From Burhinus oedicnemus (taxonomy: Eukaryota > Chordata > Aves > Charadriiformes > Burhinidae), in NCBI GenBank assembly GCA_008921705.1, contig VFFE01007646.1:317533-381532 (forward strand): DNA of 64,000 nucleotides, read 5' to 3'. The number at the start of each line of letters is the position of its first letter. Positions within the stretch are counted from its first letter, which is position 1. The position numbers and the translations under genes were made by a program. The notes under the pieces are model-generated. The model was not told where the DNA came from. It saw only the letters and a program-made list of their open reading frames with translations, and did no database searches. This document shows positions 60,644 to 64,000 of this stretch, one piece after another.

Positions 60644-60844
60644 CTGTTGAACAGTCTGAACCCGTCCACTGCGGTTCGCAGCTGCAGAGTCCCGTGTCCA
60701 CCAGGAAAGTCCCGTGCCCTGAGCACTGCTCCTGGCACACGGGGAGCGACGTCTCACAGTTCACACCACCCCAGCCTGTGGAGCAGTGACATTCCCCTTG
60801 AACGCACACGCCATGGCCGGAGCACATCGGATCCAAGCAGTCCT
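60644..60844 (-). CDS. TENM1: TENM1 exon: EGF-like repeats 4 and 5
   Basis: This 201-nt exon (67 codons) is phase 1 at both ends, with acceptor TTTCCAG before AGGACTGC and donor CAG|GTATGC. It encodes two EGF-like repeats of the extracellular stalk. The first has the normal six cysteines ([14 protein letters not shown] then GECHC and NCE). The second ([19 protein letters not shown], then SC and DC) has only five: Phe, codon 60705-60707, sits where the third cysteine is expected. In teneurins EGF 2 and EGF 5 are known to carry an odd cysteine that forms the disulfide between two chains in cis, which identifies this repeat as EGF 5. The last base G joins AG of the next exon to give Glu. The nearest coding exon downstream is 22 kb away. 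No further teneurin exon was seen between this exon and position 64000. Confidence 0.95.
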
Positions 60845-63800
60845 CTGGAAAGCAGGGAATATACAACTTAGAGCGTAAAACTTGTACCTTTACAGTGGCT
60901 TCCTGGTGAAATACGACATCACAGATTCAGATTAATTTGGTGATTTTTGTGCAAATACCCAAACTGAAACGATGTTAACAAACACAAGGAAAAACCAGAC
61001 TATGCTAACACCTGTGCAAAAGTATAAGCCAAAAACAAGAAAAAAAAGCAACCACGTAGACTGTTACGCTTGCATAATAATGTGATTCTGCTTGTCAATG
61101 ATATTGTCTTATTTTTAAAACACAGATTCCCAAGACAGATCTATTGGTCCAAGCGAGTGCAGGTTTGTGCTTCAGCAGCAGCTCTGGGCAAGAGCTGGAG
61201 CAATTAATAATTACTTCTGCAATTGTGCATTGTGTTTCCATTTGGGTATTTGTGCTCTGTGTTTTATTTACATCTGGGAAAAGAAAGATTTATTCTTTCA
61301 TCTTCCTGTGGAAAATTTGATACAAAAATATGGCCATCCACTAACCCTGAGTAGTGAATCTCTGACTGAATGCTTGCTGTAAAAAAATCTCATACGCTCA
61401 TAAAAAGTATGTGCTGGGCAATTGCAGATAATGAACAGATTCATAAAAGTCATAACGTACTGATGAACAATTTGCAAACAGACAAAGAGCTAAATTTGTT
61501 CTCAATTTGGATAAAACTATTCCTAGTGAAAAATTCAGGAGCGCTGTAGAAGAATTTAAATCGGCTGGTTAGTCCTGTATAATCAGCATATCCTCTCATC
61601 CAGCCCCAGCATTTCTTTAACAAGACGGATTTTAAGCAGAACACAGCCTGCCTTCTCTGGAGGCTGCAGGAAGAGTGCAGAGCTGAAGAGGATTTGTGGG
61701 GTCCGAGCACGGGAAACAATTAGCCAAAAGCCTATTCCTGTCAGATCACCCTTCAGACAAATGTTAAAGAGGCGCTTTGAAAGTTCTTGTATGTATTTTT
61801 CAAGTATCAGGACAAGTATTGTTTTAAGAATTAAATTGTAAACCTAACAAACAGTATTCGGCACTACACAAATGAAGAGATGCTCTTTGCTTCAGTAAGG
61901 GAAGACTAAATACTTCAGACGTCGAGATTAACAGCCTCCAGTTTATAGAACCTCTTGACCTAAGAATAAAGAAGCGATGCTTTATCTTTTGAGCTGCTAT
62001 GCCACCAATTCAAGATCTTATTTCAAGATTTATGTTGTATCTTTTTCAGCCTTCCAGGCCTGTGCGCAGCGCAATGTAATTCTGAAAGAGGGGAATCAGT
62101 GTTTCTGGACAACGTGTATCTTGCTAAGCACAGGACAAAAATATTCAGCAATTTTCTCTTATCCTGAGACAGCTCTTTATTTCGTTGATCTTTTAAAATT
62201 AACTGAGTGACTCCACAAACAGTTTAAAAAGTATCACTCACTTCAGTAATGATAATCCGACAGGACAAATTCCAAGGACTCCCATAGCAGTGAATACATG
62301 TAGCTACTGGCGTTCCCTGGATAGTATATCTATTACTATGTCTGCTACGGTAACAATACTGCTATAATACTAAACTCATATTTACATGCGATAATGTCAT
62401 CTGAATTCCTGACAGAATGACTTCCACTACCGCACAAGTTATGTTGTACAACACAGTAAACTGAACAGACCTGTCACGCACCCGCTGCTACAATAAAACC
62501 CCACTGTACTTGGTTCCACAGAACTGTATCTTCCACCCTATTTCTACAGAATTCCACCTTTTTTAAAAATTTAAATACGTCTCTTACTTTAAAAATCCAA
62601 TGTTTTCACGCTCTTAGTTTCAATAGCTGTCTGAGTACATTTATCTCAATTTTTTTTTTCAACCGTTTTGCAGGATCACGTTACGGCAAGAAACAAAGCA
62701 GCCGAAGACAGCAGTCAGCCTCTCACCAGCTACAGCCTTGTTTGGCGTCACGGCCTCAGTGAGTAAATCTGTGTATTACTTGCTTTTTCCCATTTGGGTT
62801 TTCTTGCTTTTGTCCGTTTCTGAAACTACCAACACTGAGTATGTCAGAAGCATTCTCTTGATCCTCCCTTTAAAACCCGTACCAGGTATGTCAAATCCAT
62901 CAAATCCATCCTGGACACTTTTCTGACTAGAGAATTCAAGCCACATAAAGAGCCTCCTCTGTGTGCTACTCAAAAGAATTACCTAAAATCTATATAGCAG
63001 GAAGCACAAAGTATGCTGTCACTAGCTTCAGGCTAAGGGGGCTCGTGAAAAACCATCAGATCAGGGCAAGCATGAAGAAGGGTTCTGCTTTCCGAGGCCG
63101 TGCACAGGGGAAGAAAGTCAAAGCTGATGAGCTATCTCAGAAATGCTAACAGGCAAACGACAACTGCTTCTTTCCAGAGATGAGGGCAGAGACACATCGG
63201 TACTACAACCAGCAAAAGTACAATTACTTATTCCCAGAATTCCCACTTTTTATTAGCCAAGCCTTAAAGGATGCCAGTTTAGTAGCCTGAACACAGGCTC
63301 ACAGTAAAAATGACACAGGATAACAGAATTACACAATATGCTCTGGTAAACCGAAACTGTTTGCTGCTCTTTTGGCTTTATATTGTCAGTACATTCTTCA
63401 CAGAAAAATCTAAGATGTAACAGAATGAAGAAAGGGAAAAGCTGATTACAATCTTCTGATTACTTTGGAGAACTACCACATCATATTTTGTTTAAATGAT
63501 CTTCTGACTGCCTTACCCTTAGCTTTTGGCCAAGTAAAAAAGTCCGCACAGTCTCTGACGGTGTGCGCTAAGGGGCTGAGGGTACTGGCAGCAAGCAGGA
63601 CTGGGGACACCGGCCACCCTTCCTGAAAAAAAGGTATCTGGAGCCTGAGAGGAGACAAACAAATCAAGATGGTCTCACAACTTCCACAAAAAAAAGGAAC
63701 CCTTGCTTGCTGGGATGTTTTCTAGAAAACTTTTACAGGATTGAGAATACGCCGTTTGCTGAAAGGCAAAAACTTCCACCCAGTTCTGTTCTTGCTACTG

Positions 63801-64000
63801 GGATTCAATGGAGGGAGGAAACTGAAATCATCCAAGAACTAGAGTCCTCCTGAACTGAAAGAGAAACTGAGCATTTCAGAGGACTGCCCACGCTACAATT
63901 GCTTGATAGTCTTATTGGACAATGTTAAATCATTTTGATCTTTTAGAATACAAATGTGAATCTTGGAAATTATGTGATCAGCTTCCACTGACCGTCACTA
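60845..64000 (-). other. TENM1: TENM1 intron (at least 3.2 kb), upstream of EGF 4
   Basis: Non-coding and continues past the window edge. I looked for the EGF 1-3 exons on the minus strand and found no Cys-rich frame with splice borders. It contains AT-rich unique sequence and no clear transposon. Confidence 0.8.

Larger units (their letters stand above)
1..64000 (-). other. TENM1: TENM1 (teneurin-1) gene, internal part: 10 exons and their introns
   Basis: The whole window lies inside one transcription unit on the minus strand. Teneurins are large type II transmembrane proteins with an extracellular stack of eight EGF repeats, a Cys-rich linker, a transthyretin-like domain, an FN-plug, an NHL propeller and a YD-repeat shell. 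They bind latrophilins and other teneurins at synapses. Here the exons run in order from EGF 4 to the first NHL blade, joining at phases 1,1,1,1,2,2,0,1,1 without a frame break. TENM1 rather than TENM2-4 is indicated by paralogue-specific stretches such as [38 protein letters not shown] and [16 protein letters not shown] (recalled family comparison, not a search). The gene continues past both window ends. No stop, frameshift or broken splice site is seen, so the gene looks intact here. Confidence 0.95.

Noticed and set aside
1..64000. Search for CRISPR arrays, operons, tRNA, rRNA or prokaryotic defence genes
   Set aside because: None present. Intron/exon structure, CR1 and LTR elements show vertebrate nuclear DNA.

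Overview
This window is vertebrate nuclear DNA, almost certainly from a bird. It contains only the middle part of one large, intron-rich gene, read on the minus strand: teneurin-1 (TENM1), a type II transmembrane adhesion receptor and synaptic organiser. The bird assignment rests on a well-preserved CR1 LINE with the usual CR1 3' end (46440-47548), several older CR1 relics, an avian-type retroviral LTR, short introns, and protein sequence close to known chicken and mammalian TENM1. The species cannot be fixed from sequence alone.

Ten coding exons can be placed base by base, because every junction has AG/GT borders and the reading phases join. In transcription order, from high to low coordinate, they are: 60844-60644 (EGF-like repeats 4-5), 38459-38274 (EGF 6-7), 37136-37113 (a 24-nt microexon coding eight residues), 34754-34608 (EGF 8), 23640-23424 (Cys-rich linker), 16487-16368 (transthyretin-like domain), 14579-14318 and 11668-11401 (end of the transthyretin-like domain and the FN-plug region), 5032-4889 (approach to the NHL propeller) and 118-1 (start of the NHL beta-propeller, cut by the window edge). 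Together they give about 1.69 kb of coding sequence, 562 codons. The N-terminal cytoplasmic, transmembrane and first EGF exons lie beyond position 64000. The rest of the NHL, YD and C-terminal exons lie before position 1. No promoter, start codon, stop codon or poly(A) site of TENM1 is in the window.

The rest is intron: ten intervals, the largest 22.2 kb (38460-60643). They hold the CR1 copy, at least four decayed CR1 fragments, a probable solo LTR (about 9580-10343), two fragments of a short palindromic transposon-like repeat, long homopolymer tracts, a degenerate tandem array (18616-19100), a perfect 14-bp inverted repeat (43123-43174), three CpG-dense patches in otherwise CpG-poor sequence, and an unidentified minus-strand open-frame cluster with an internal duplication (54272-56437).

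I found no prokaryotic-style system, CRISPR array, tRNA or rRNA, and no second gene I can support with confidence. The most biologically interesting element is the 24-nt microexon between EGF 7 and EGF 8 (teneurin splice site A). It is too short for ordinary gene finders, and both its inclusion and its skipping keep the frame.
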